Shown piece after piece: positions 16,124-23,229 of a stretch of 25,043 nucleotides of DNA. Positions within the stretch are counted from its first letter, which is position 1; each line of letters starts with the position of its first letter. A model generated the notes under the pieces. That model saw nothing but the letters and a program-made list of their open reading frames with translations. It did not search any database and was not told the DNA's origin. This stretch comes from JAVXTH01 sp036641395 (lineage in GTDB: Bacteria > Bacillota_I > Bacilli_A > Erysipelotrichales > Erysipelotrichaceae), in assembly GCA_036641395.1 (NCBI GenBank), contig JAVWEY010000025.1, positions 1 through 25,043 on the forward strand, written 5' to 3'. The translations under genes and the position numbers were made by a program.

Positions 16124-16782
16124 AAGGGATTATTTTTGATTTCAATGGTACTTTATTTATAGATGGACCAAAGCATTATGAAGCATGGAATAAAATATGT
16201 TTTCAACTTAGAGGAACACCTTTGAGTGAGTATGAGAGTATCCATATGCATGGACAAAGAAACAAAGCAATTGTTGAGATGATTTTAAATAAGCAAATCG
16301 ATGAATCTGAAAACGAAAAAATATCACAGCAAAAAGAAGCCATGTATCGTAATCTTTGTCGCAAAGATAAAGGCTTTATGAAATTAGTTGATGGAGCAGA
16401 AAATTTATTTAATGAATGTAAAGAAAAGCGTATTCCGATTAGTATTGCGACTGCTTCCATAAAGGAAAATGTGGATTTCTTTATTGAATCCTTTCACTTA
16501 TATAAATGGTTTGATTCAGATAACATCTATTATGATGATGGCATAAATAAAGATAAATGTGATATGTTCAATCAATGCGCAAAAGCTATGAATTTAACAA
16601 TGTTAGATTGTCTTGTGTTTGAAGATTCTATTTCTGGTATTGAATTTGCAACACAAGTTGGAGCTGGTGGTATCATCGCTCTATGTTCCAATGAAACACT
16701 CATTGAGTATAAAAAAAATAATGCAATTGATGCATGCATTATTGATTTTACCCAATTTGATTTAACAAAATGGATAAAGTAA
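16120..16782 (+). CDS. HAD-family hydrolase, beta-phosphoglucomutase-like, with DxN motif
   Basis: This 220-residue HAD protein has a helical cap (about 15-85). Motif I is DFNGT: the nucleophile Asp7 is present, but the second acidic residue is Asn9 instead of Asp. Motif II Ser/Thr lies in ATAS (about 109-112), and motif IV is EDSISGIEFA. The family dephosphorylates or isomerises small phosphorylated metabolites in the cytoplasm. The Asp-to-Asn change would weaken general acid/base catalysis, although HAD proteins with DxN exist. Its ATG overlaps the glucosaminidase stop (ATGA) and AGGAGG lies inside that gene's last codons, so the two are cotranscribed and coupled. Confidence 0.85.
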   Translation: MKGIIFDFNGTLFIDGPKHYEAWNKICFQLRGTPLSEYESIHMHGQRNKAIVEMILNKQIDESENEKISQQKEAMYRNLCRKDKGFMKLVDGAENLFNECKEKRIPISIATASIKENVDFFIESFHLYKWFDSDNIYYDDGINKDKCDMFNQCAKAMNLTMLDCLVFEDSISGIEFATQVGAGGIIALCSNETLIEYKKNNAIDACIIDFTQFDLTKWIK

Positions 16783-16807
16783 AACAGCCAATTAAATCGG
16801 CTGTTTT
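16781..16807. terminator. Bidirectional intrinsic terminator
   Basis: The 9-bp stem AAAACAGCC/GGCTGTTTT with a 9-base loop lies between the convergent HAD and rubrerythrin genes. Confidence 0.85.
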
Positions 16808-16815
16808 ATTATATA

Positions 16816-17355
16816 TTAGTAATTTTCTGAAGCTAAAGCGAAGTGTGCTTGAGAATATCCACAAACTGGGCAAGCACCAGGTGCTGCAGGTCCTGTATGA
16901 TGGTATCCACAGATATCGCATACCCAAACAGTTGCTTCATCTTTTTTGAATACTTTGCCTTCTTTAACATTTGCTAATAAAGCAAGGTAACGTTCTTCAT
17001 GTAATTTTTCAATAATTGCAACTTGTTCCATTTGGAAAGCAATTTTCGCAAAGCCTTCTTCTTTTGCCGTTTTCGCAAATTCAGCGTACATTTCAGTCCA
17101 CTCGTAATTTTCTCCAGCAGCTGCGGCTTTTAAGTTTTCATCTGTTCCAAGAATATCTCCACCTTGAAGAGCTTTGAACCATAACTTCGCATGTTCCTGT
17201 TCATTACGTGCAGTTTCTAAGAAGATATTAGCAATTTGGTCCATGCCTTCTTCTTTCGCTTTTTGTGAAAAATAAGTGTACTTATTGCGCGCTTGTGATT
17301 CACCTGCAAATGCTGACATCAAATTCTGTTCTGTTTTAGATCCTTTTAATTCCAT
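16816..17355 (-). CDS. rbr: Rubrerythrin
   Basis: This 179-residue protein has a four-helix ferritin-like domain (1-135) holding the di-iron site: Glu19, the ExxH pair Glu52/His55, and the EKLHEE motif near 116-121. A C-terminal rubredoxin domain has Cys146, Cys149, Cys162 and Cys165. It reduces hydrogen peroxide to water in the cytoplasm of anaerobes, with electrons from rubredoxin or NADH-linked reductases. I chose ATG 17355, behind GGAGG; longer frames would include the ribosome site. It follows perR by 57 bases on the same strand, so PerR probably controls it through the shared promoter. Confidence 0.93.
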   Translation of the reverse strand: MELKGSKTEQNLMSAFAGESQARNKYTYFSQKAKEEGMDQIANIFLETARNEQEHAKLWFKALQGGDILGTDENLKAAAAGENYEWTEMYAEFAKTAKEEGFAKIAFQMEQVAIIEKLHEERYLALLANVKEGKVFKKDEATVWVCDICGYHHTGPAAPGACPVCGYSQAHFALASENY

Positions 17356-17412
17356 TGTAATTTCCTCCATTGTTTTATATTCCATCTGTATTATCATACA
17401 GGTATGGCTAAG

Positions 17413-17805
17413 TTAGTGAGAATACTTTTTCAAACAAGTATTACATATTCCCTCAAATAAGGTAGAATGTGAATATATCCTCAAATCTGTTTCCTTTTGT
17501 GTTTCGTTATCTAGTTCTTCATGATATTTTGTATTAACATCCATAAATGATTTACATTCTGTGCAATAAAAATGATCATGTGGCTTACATGTTTTATCAT
17601 AAACATAACCATAGATAGGGTGCGATATTTTTTTAATTTCATCCATTTCCGCCAATATATTTAAGTTACGATATATTGTAGCCAATGAAATCTTTTCATC
17701 TGTCTGATTAATCCCGTCGAATATTTCTTCTGCACTTGCGTGAGCATCCATTGATTTTACATAGTTCAATATGATATCTCTCTGCTTTGACTGTTTTCTA
17801 ATCAA
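17413..17805 (-). CDS. perR: Peroxide-sensing repressor PerR (Fur family)
   Basis: This 130-residue Fur-family repressor has a winged helix (1-75) and a dimer domain. The five regulatory metal ligands of PerR can be aligned by spacing: His22, Asp70, His76, His78 and Asp89. Asp89 rather than Glu points to PerR over Fur. The structural zinc site is Cys81, Cys84, Cys121 and Cys124. In such proteins peroxide oxidises a metal-ligand histidine and releases the DNA. I chose a TTG start at 17805, 8 bases after AAGGAG; a GTG at 17814 overlaps that site. It leads a perR-rbr operon and its own promoter carries a Per-box-like palindrome, implying autoregulation. Confidence 0.92.
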   Translation of the reverse strand: MIRKQSKQRDIILNYVKSMDAHASAEEIFDGINQTDEKISLATIYRNLNILAEMDEIKKISHPIYGYVYDKTCKPHDHFYCTECKSFMDVNTKYHEELDNETQKETDLRIYSHSTLFEGICNTCLKKYSH

Positions 17806-17817
17806 ACTGATCACTCC

Positions 17818-17852
17818 TTACTAAGAACTATTCTTATTATAGTTCTTAGTAA
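17818..17852. promoter_or_regulatory. PerR operator (Per-box-like inverted repeat)
   Basis: The 13-bp arms TTACTAAGAACTA and TAGTTCTTAGTAA are separated by 9 bases. At the centre, on the minus strand, CTATAATAAGAATAG matches 10 of 14 fixed positions of the Bacillus Per box TTATAATNATTATAA. It covers the -10 box and the transcription start of perR. Confidence 0.75.
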
Positions 17853-17864
17853 AATATAAGTCAA
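17836..17864 (-). promoter_or_regulatory. Promoter of perR-rbr
   Basis: On the minus strand TTGACT (17859-17864) and TATAAT (17836-17841) are 17 bases apart, close to consensus. Binding of PerR at the overlapping palindrome would block it. Confidence 0.8.
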
Positions 17865-17932
17865 GCCCTTTTCATATGATTCACATGAAAAATGCATTTC
17901 ATACCTAATCTATATTTATCGCTTAATAATCG

Positions 17933-17941
17933 TGTTATAAT
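17933..17941 (+). promoter_or_regulatory. Extended -10 promoter for 87-aa protein
   Basis: TGTTATAAT is a perfect extended -10, 49 bases before the ATG at 17991. Confidence 0.45.
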
Positions 17942-17990
17942 TTATTCAACTTAATTTGATTATTTTTTTAAATAAAGTAGAGGATTTCTA

Positions 17991-18254
17991 ATGAAAGCTA
18001 AGCTTACATCATTTTATATAAAACATTATCCTACCCTTGTTTTCTACGTCATCGGAGCACTTGTATGCATTGCCTATTCTTATCGAGTAATAAGTTTTAA
18101 TGATTTTATATCTTTGGGTAGTTTTCAATTATTTGTGACATCAATGCTATTATCATATCAATCTTATAAAAAAAAACATATAACATCATCAAAAATTTTA
18201 TTTGCAATGGGCATGATTAGTTTCATTGCAATCTATTTTTGGTACAATTCTTAA
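17991..18254 (+). CDS. Small three-helix membrane protein, unknown
   Basis: This 87-residue protein is mostly hydrophobic: helices at about 13-31, 40-56 and 67-85, with a positive loop (YKKKH) after the second. I do not recognise a family. Coding status is supported by AGAGGA before the ATG, an extended -10 box upstream and a strong terminator right after the stop, so it is a single-gene transcript. It lies between perR and a YwaF-like membrane protein gene. Confidence 0.65.
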   Translation: MKAKLTSFYIKHYPTLVFYVIGALVCIAYSYRVISFNDFISLGSFQLFVTSMLLSYQSYKKKHITSSKILFAMGMISFIAIYFWYNS

Positions 18255-18268
18255 ATCTAAACATTATC

Positions 18269-18299
18269 GTAAAGTGAGAAATCACTTTACTTTTATTTT
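18269..18299 (+). terminator. Intrinsic terminator with GNRA loop
   Basis: A perfect 9-bp stem GTAAAGTGA/TCACTTTAC with the tetraloop GAAA is followed by TTTTATTTT. Confidence 0.9.
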
Positions 18300-18352
18300 C
18301 CTCAATTATTTATGAAGGATTTCTTAATATATCTTAATTAATTCTAGTTTTC

Positions 18353-18380
18353 TTGTAATTAATATAAAATCAAGTATACT
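18353..18380 (+). promoter_or_regulatory. Promoter for YwaF-like gene
   Basis: TTGTAA (18353-18358) and TATACT (18375-18380) are 16 bases apart. The leader is about 30 bases. Confidence 0.55.
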
Positions 18381-18416
18381 TTATTTGTATCATTACATAT
18401 ATATAAGGGGACTTTT

Positions 18417-19196
18417 ATGAGAGATTTTTTTACTTACTATTTAGATTTAAATAATATTCAACATCCAATTAGTATCTTTTCAAATTATCATTTGATGATT
18501 TTAGGATTTGGGTTTCTTTGTATTTTCTTATTGTATTCACTTTATCACAAACTTTCCAATAAAACACAAAGAAATTGTTTAATTATAATTGCCTTCTATT
18601 TTATTATTGACGAATTTATTTATAATATTTGGGTTTTAAGTGTTTGTAAGGTAGATCCCTTACTCCAAATTCTCCCATTACATTTATGTACTATCTGTGC
18701 TTATATTGGAGCGTTGTGTGTTTATTATAAGAAAGAATGGCTTCAGTTCTTCTGTGCGATTATGTGTAGTGTTGCCGGCCTCGTAGCAGTAATATATCCT
18801 GCTAATATCGCCGATATCTATCCAATATTTCATTATCGTACCATCAACTTCTTTTTACTCCACTTTAGTTTTATCTTATTTGGTCTTATTCAAATGCGTA
18901 ATACAGCAATTATCAAGTATAAATACATAAAACCAAGCATGGCTTTATTAGTTGTAATTACGACTCTTGCCTTTATCGCAAATTTAAATTTTGGTACCGA
19001 TTATATGTTTGTCCAAATTAATTCTAAAATAGCTATTATAAAAGCCATCCATAACGTAGTAGGTGATTATTTATTTCTACCAACTGCTTTTCTAATTTTT
19101 GCACTGATTCTTTTCCTATCCGTCTTTATGATTCATCAGGTAGAAAAGTTATCAAAATCTTATCAAACATCCAAGCAACAAAAAGAAAGTATTTAA
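18417..19196 (+). CDS. YwaF/TMEM164-like integral membrane protein (TIGR02206)
   Basis: This 259-residue protein has about seven membrane helices. The block LPLHLCTICAYIG (residues about 94-106) and a later helix with LLHFSFI are typical of the YwaF (TP0381-type) family, which shares its fold with eukaryotic TMEM164. Animal TMEM164 is an acyltransferase for ether phospholipids that depends on a cysteine; by analogy the Cys in LHLC and a conserved His may matter here, but that is inference. AAGGGGA lies 5 bases before the ATG. It is a single-gene unit facing ispF, with no clear hairpin in the 16-base gap between them. Confidence 0.78.
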   Translation: MRDFFTYYLDLNNIQHPISIFSNYHLMILGFGFLCIFLLYSLYHKLSNKTQRNCLIIIAFYFIIDEFIYNIWVLSVCKVDPLLQILPLHLCTICAYIGALCVYYKKEWLQFFCAIMCSVAGLVAVIYPANIADIYPIFHYRTINFFLLHFSFILFGLIQMRNTAIIKYKYIKPSMALLVVITTLAFIANLNFGTDYMFVQINSKIAIIKAIHNVVGDYLFLPTAFLIFALILFLSVFMIHQVEKLSKSYQTSKQQKESI

Positions 19197-19212
19197 ATAA
19201 TTGCAAATTTCT

Positions 19213-19689
19213 CTATTTTTTTACTAATAATACTACTGCTTGGGCTAAAACCCCTTCTTCTCTACCGACATAACCTAACTTTTCACCACGAGTTGCTTTA
19301 ATATTTATTAAAGATATATCGCACTGTAATGCCTTTGCGATATTTTTTTTCATTGCCTCAATATAAGGTGCCATTTTAGGCTTTTCAATCATAATAAGGG
19401 CATCGATATTATTAATTTGATAACCTTTTGTATACATGAATTCCGCACATTGTTCAACTATTCTAAGTGAACAAATATCTTTGAATTTTATATCTTGATC
19501 ACTAAAATGTTTCCCCAAATCACCCTCACCTAGTGCACCGATGATACTCTCAGCAATTGCATGTGATAAAGCATCGCCATCACTATGACCATCTAATCCA
19601 AGTTCACTCTCTATTTCTACACCACCTAAAATTAGTTTTCTTCCTTTTACTAATGGGTGAATATCACTACTTTGGCCAATTCGAAACAT
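19213..19689 (-). CDS. ispF: 2-C-methyl-D-erythritol 2,4-cyclodiphosphate synthase
   Basis: This 158-residue IspF carries out the cyclisation step of the MEP isoprenoid pathway, releasing CMP. The zinc ligands are Asp9, His11 and His43, in SDIHPL and DALSHAI. GHSDGDA and the C-terminal ATRGEKLGYVGREEG are family marks. I chose ATG 19689, giving a normal length; upstream ATGs at 19695 and 19752 are less likely, since AGGG sits just before the chosen one. It stands alone here, away from ispD. Confidence 0.95.
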   Translation of the reverse strand: MFRIGQSSDIHPLVKGRKLILGGVEIESELGLDGHSDGDALSHAIAESIIGALGEGDLGKHFSDQDIKFKDICSLRIVEQCAEFMYTKGYQINNIDALIMIEKPKMAPYIEAMKKNIAKALQCDISLINIKATRGEKLGYVGREEGVLAQAVVLLVKK

Positions 19690-19713
19690 AAACATCCCTG
19701 CTTTCTTTCTTTT

Positions 19714-19742
19714 ATTATACCCTATATTATTATCTTTGCGAA
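19714..19742 (-). promoter_or_regulatory. Promoter for ispF
   Basis: On the minus strand TTCGCA (19737-19742) and TATAAT (19714-19719) are 17 bases apart. The leader is about 18 bases. Confidence 0.5.
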
Positions 19743-19773
19743 CATAAAACAATGATTTTAAAAATCAGAATAT

Positions 19774-19802
19774 TTGCATTAAATAGTATTATTTGTTAGA
19801 AT
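19774..19802 (+). promoter_or_regulatory. Promoter of mntP riboswitch transcript
   Basis: TTGCAT (19774-19779) and TAGAAT (19797-19802) are 17 bases apart, with a TGT extension on the -10. The start point falls near 19809, at the very beginning of the riboswitch. Confidence 0.65.
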
Positions 19803-19806
19803 GGAT

Positions 19807-19930
19807 AAGTTCTCAAGGGAGTAGTTAACTTGTACGCAAGTATGTAAGTCAACATATTGATCTAATTAGATCTGGCTTATGTTTAAATAACGAGACTTAG
19901 ACATGCAATTCATGTTTGAGTCTCTTTTTT
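19807..19930 (+). ncRNA. yybP-ykoY manganese riboswitch with terminator
   Basis: The conserved segments of the yybP-ykoY class are present in order: GGGAGTAG (19818-19825), GTCAACATA (19848-19856), CTGG..TATG (19872-19881) and AACGAGACTT (19889-19898). A terminator follows: a 14-bp stem with G-U pairs (19892-19905 with 19911-19924) and six T's (19925-19930). The aptamer closing helix pairs AAGTTCTC (19807-19814, one bulged T) with GAGACTT (19892-19898), which is also the left arm of the terminator. Mn binding would therefore prevent termination and turn mntP on. Confidence 0.93.
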
Positions 19931-19943
19931 ATAGGAGGAAATT

Positions 19944-20504
19944 ATGAATCTTACATCAATTATATTCATTGCGATTGGCTTATCAATGGATGCAGCCGCT
20001 GTATCTATGGCAAAAGGAATGTGTTTATCTGGAAAAGAAGTAAACAAAGTTGCGATTCGTTTAGGCTTTTGGTTTGGTTTGTTTCAAGCTTTAATGCCCC
20101 TAATAGGCTGGTGGGCTGGTACTTATTTTGAACACATGATTACTTCGATTGATCATTGGATTGCCTTTATATTACTTTTAATTATTGGTGGAAAAATGAT
20201 TTGGGAAGGAAGTCATCCAGAAGATGCTGTCTGTGAGCCATTAACTTTGAAACTTATTCTAATTCTTGCGATTGCGACCAGCATTGATGCCTTAGCAATT
20301 GGCATTAGCTTTGCTTTCCTACAAGTTGATATTCTACAAAGTATTTCAATCATTGGAATTACAACTTTTATTCTAAGTTTTATTTGTGTTTACATTGGAA
20401 ATCGATTAGGTTCTGTTCTCCAAAAATATGCAGAATTTCTTGGTGGTTCTATTTTAATCTTTATTGGTTTAAAAATACTGATTGAACATACACTTTTATC
20501 TTAA
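19944..20504 (+). CDS. mntP: Manganese efflux pump MntP
   Basis: This 186-residue, six-helix membrane protein exports Mn(II). The family repeats carry conserved aspartates: Asp16 in GLSMDAAAVSMAKG and Asp115 in ATSIDALAIGISF. The length is normal. The AGGAGG site follows the riboswitch terminator immediately. Control by a Mn-sensing riboswitch upstream strongly supports the function. It ends in a terminator that overlaps the end of the convergent ABC permease gene. Confidence 0.95.
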   Translation: MNLTSIIFIAIGLSMDAAAVSMAKGMCLSGKEVNKVAIRLGFWFGLFQALMPLIGWWAGTYFEHMITSIDHWIAFILLLIIGGKMIWEGSHPEDAVCEPLTLKLILILAIATSIDALAIGISFAFLQVDILQSISIIGITTFILSFICVYIGNRLGSVLQKYAEFLGGSILIFIGLKILIEHTLLS

Positions 20505-20528
20505 GCAGTTAATCCCTGCTTTTTATTT
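20503..20528 (+). terminator. Intrinsic terminator after mntP
   Basis: A 6-bp stem AAGCAG/CTGCTT with a 7-base loop is followed by TTTATTTT. It includes the mntP stop codon and the last codons of the minus-strand permease gene. Confidence 0.65.
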
Positions 20529-21777
20529 TACTCATTTTCCAAATACTCTTTAAGATACTAATTAATCCTTTATTAGAATAATCTAACACACCTTTTTGAT
20601 AAATTGGTCCACCCATTTTTATCACAAAATAAACGGATGAAACGGCAATCGTGAAAGATAAAAATATTTCACTCCACCCAATTTCACAAAGTAATAAACG
20701 GCATGGCATAAATAACATTGAAAAGAATGGTAAAAACGATAAGATAAAACCTAGACCTTCTTGCATTTGATATGGTGTGTTTAATGATAGAGTTAAATAA
20801 TAAACTCCTAATAAAATCATATAAAATGGTGCTTGCACATTACCCGCTTCTTCCATATTTGATATAAAACTTGATAGAATTACTAAAATTAATTGGATGA
20901 ACAAAATACCTGCGAATAAGAACATAAAAATCATAATTAATTTTGCGACAAAGTCTGCTTCTAAATCAATTTTAGATAGAACAATCATAAAAGTCTTTCC
21001 TTCAATGGGAAATATTTTTAGTTTTGAAATAGCGTCTAAAACACCATAACCCCCATCGATTATATTCCTTATGATAAACCAAAAAAATACATAGGATAAC
21101 GTAAACAAACACTGGAAAATTATGACAAGCCAACCAACAATCATTTTACTTAAAAAATGTACCTTTGCACTTACGCTTGTTAAGATTAATTCCAATGTTT
21201 TTGTCGACTTTTCATAAACAACTTCCGTCGCAGCACTACTTGCAAAGGATAACATCATAAAATAAATTGCCGTTATTACCATAAACACTAATTTTTGTTT
21301 TTCACTGGATACATCAAAATCCTTTTCTATTACTTTATTAACTACCGATAAGTTTGTTGAATATTCCATTAAGATTGGGTTTTCACTTCCACTTTCTTCA
21401 ATAATTGCTAATTGATGAACGCTTGTTAGTAAGGCAGAAATACTATGTATACTCATTTCATCCATTGGATATTGAGAATGTATTTTATAGCCATTATCAA
21501 ATTCTAAAATATACTTCTTGGTTGATTCTACTTTTTGATTATCCCATAACTTAAAAGAAAAGCCTTCTTGCTTCCCTTTAATTAATTTATCCTGTGTGTA
21601 ACCATCCATATTTTTTAAATAAATAATAGGCGCTTCTAACATGTCAGGGTTAATCACGTCAATGATTCGATCTACAAAGAAGCCACAACCAATAACAACA
21701 AACATTATTATATTTAATGTAATTTGGGCTTTATTAAAGAATCTTCTTCTTAATGAAAATTCAACTAATTCTTTCAT
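20509..21777 (-). CDS. ABC-2 type transporter permease (NatB-like)
   Basis: This 422-residue permease has one N-terminal helix (about 17-37), a large extracytoplasmic loop (about 40-165), then five or six helices. This is the ABC2_membrane_3/NatB layout. The motif YEKSTKTLELILTSVSAKVHFLSKMIVGW is the cytoplasmic coupling region typical of the group. It forms an exporter with the ATPase encoded just upstream, whose stop it overlaps by 4 bases. The substrate is unknown; Na+, drugs or peptides are known for relatives. Confidence 0.85.
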   Translation of the reverse strand: MKELVEFSLRRRFFNKAQITLNIIMFVVIGCGFFVDRIIDVINPDMLEAPIIYLKNMDGYTQDKLIKGKQEGFSFKLWDNQKVESTKKYILEFDNGYKIHSQYPMDEMSIHSISALLTSVHQLAIIEESGSENPILMEYSTNLSVVNKVIEKDFDVSSEKQKLVFMVITAIYFMMLSFASSAATEVVYEKSTKTLELILTSVSAKVHFLSKMIVGWLVIIFQCLFTLSYVFFWFIIRNIIDGGYGVLDAISKLKIFPIEGKTFMIVLSKIDLEADFVAKLIMIFMFLFAGILFIQLILVILSSFISNMEEAGNVQAPFYMILLGVYYLTLSLNTPYQMQEGLGFILSFLPFFSMLFMPCRLLLCEIGWSEIFLSFTIAVSSVYFVIKMGGPIYQKGVLDYSNKGLISILKSIWKMSKIKSRD

Positions 21778-22652
21778 TTCAGTTTCTCCTTAATGATATC
21801 AGAAAGTGAAGCTAATTCTAAGCGAAAATCCGATACCTCTGCTTTCATTAAACGCTTAATAATGCGATATCCTTTTTCTTGTGATTCTAACTTTACTATT
21901 AATCTAGATCCATTTGTATATGTTTCGATGATTCCATCATCTTCACCTATATATTCTTCATCTTCTCCATAAATATTGATATAACATATTTTATGTTTCT
22001 TTTTTAGTTTAATTAAATCACCTTGAAGTAAAGTATCACCTTTATTTAAATATATTATTCGATCGCATAAGTTTTCAATCGTATTGTATTGATGCGATGA
22101 AATCAAAATTGTTTTGTTTTCTTTTTTTAATTTTAATAAAACGCGTTGAAAAAGTTCAACATTTTCAATATCTAAGCCATTAAAAGGCTCATCAAAGATA
22201 ATTATTTCTGGATCATGAATTAATGCACATACTAATTGTACTTTTTGTTGATTACCTTTAGATAATTCGATAATCTTACGATTCTTATATTCTTCTATTT
22301 TTAAATAAGCCAACCAATAATCAATCTGTTGATTTAATTTAATTGGATTCATTTTTTTAAGTTTACCTAAATAGTATATTTGATCTTTCACTTTTAAATC
22401 CCTTAACATACTACGCTCTTCTGGTAAATAGCCAAAAAGGGTTTTATTATCCTTTGAAATTGCTTCTCCTTCATAAGTAATAGTTCCACAATCTTTTTCT
22501 AATAAACCTAATAATATGCGAAACGTCGTCGTCTTGCCACTACCATTACTACCGAGCATTCCTAATATTTTGCCTTTTTGAATATTAAAACTAACATTCT
22601 CAATTCCTTTTTGATTCCCATATTTCTTTGATATTTTATCTACCTTCAACAT
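21774..22652 (-). CDS. ABC transporter ATP-binding protein (NatA-like)
   Basis: This 292-residue ATPase has Walker A GSNGSGKT (34-41), the signature LSKGNQQ (130-136), Walker B IIIFDEP (150-156) with D-loop NGLD, and the switch His in LISSHQ. About 80 C-terminal residues extend beyond the nucleotide-binding domain, as usual for ABC-2 exporters. It pairs with the permease that follows in the same operon. The GGTG ribosome site is modest. The gene follows a strong terminator, so a weak own promoter near 22665 is assumed, not shown. Confidence 0.9.
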   Translation of the reverse strand: MLKVDKISKKYGNQKGIENVSFNIQKGKILGMLGSNGSGKTTTFRILLGLLEKDCGTITYEGEAISKDNKTLFGYLPEERSMLRDLKVKDQIYYLGKLKKMNPIKLNQQIDYWLAYLKIEEYKNRKIIELSKGNQQKVQLVCALIHDPEIIIFDEPFNGLDIENVELFQRVLLKLKKENKTILISSHQYNTIENLCDRIIYLNKGDTLLQGDLIKLKKKHKICYINIYGEDEEYIGEDDGIIETYTNGSRLIVKLESQEKGYRIIKRLMKAEVSDFRLELASLSDIIKEKLK

Positions 22653-22676
22653 AACATCACCTATCTCTATATAAGC

Positions 22677-22710
22677 AAAAAAAAAGATAACTCCTAAAAG
22701 AATTATCTTT
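22677..22710 (-). terminator. Intrinsic terminator after GNAT gene
   Basis: On the minus strand an 11-bp stem with one G-U pair (22700-22710 with 22683-22693) is followed by a run of nine T's, and lies two bases past the GNAT stop. Confidence 0.8.
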
Positions 22711-22712
22711 AT

Positions 22713-23156
22713 CTAATTAAAATATTTAATATAATGTTTTAAATCTCGATGAGATTCAAAATTCTGCTTCAATAGAAACTTAGCCGCCTGACTTCTTTCT
22801 TTATTTGTTGTCATTCTTATTCCAGTAAAACCAAATTGTTTTGCTTCACTTTCAAATTTTGAAAACAATGTATCGGCAATAATTTCTAAATCATCGTACT
22901 TATCTTCAATTACAAACACAAGCACATTCATAAATCCGTCCGCATAAAGTGTTTCATAAGGAGTCCCATGTACATAACCAACTACCTTACCTTGATACTC
23001 TACTACTAACATAATATCACTACTGCTATCTAACAGCGAACTAATACGTTTACAGACCTTATCTTCACAATAATTATATCCTAATTGTTGATTCAAATGA
23101 TGAATTGCCGCATAATCCCCAATTTCAATTCTTCGTACATTAATATCCATACTCAT
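22713..23156 (-). CDS. GNAT-family N-acetyltransferase
   Basis: This 147-residue protein has the GNAT fold: IRRIEIGDYAAI-like first strand and helix, VVEYQGKVVGYVHG in the middle, and a C-terminal SQAAKFLLKQNFE helix and strand. It transfers acetyl from acetyl-CoA to an unknown amine. The acetyl-CoA loop (usually Q/RxxGxG/A) is poorly conserved here. It stands alone between its own promoter and terminator. Confidence 0.8.
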   Translation of the reverse strand: MSMDINVRRIEIGDYAAIHHLNQQLGYNYCEDKVCKRISSLLDSSSDIMLVVEYQGKVVGYVHGTPYETLYADGFMNVLVFVIEDKYDDLEIIADTLFSKFESEAKQFGFTGIRMTTNKERSQAAKFLLKQNFESHRDLKHYIKYFN

Positions 23157-23189
23157 TTTATTTTGTCTCCCATCTATTTATATGCTTTT

Positions 23190-23217
23190 ATTATAGCATA
23201 GCAAATAATTTTCACAA
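23190..23217 (-). promoter_or_regulatory. Promoter for GNAT gene
   Basis: On the minus strand TTGTGA (23212-23217) and TATAAT (23190-23195) are 16 bases apart. An inverted repeat TATGCT/AGCATA (23181-23200) overlaps the -10, so it may be a repressor site. Confidence 0.55.
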
Positions 23218-23229
23218 ATTTTTTATAAA

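Noticed and set aside
19916..20131. 71-codon frame overlapping the riboswitch and mntP start
   Set aside because: It is in another frame of mntP and would begin inside the terminator stem.
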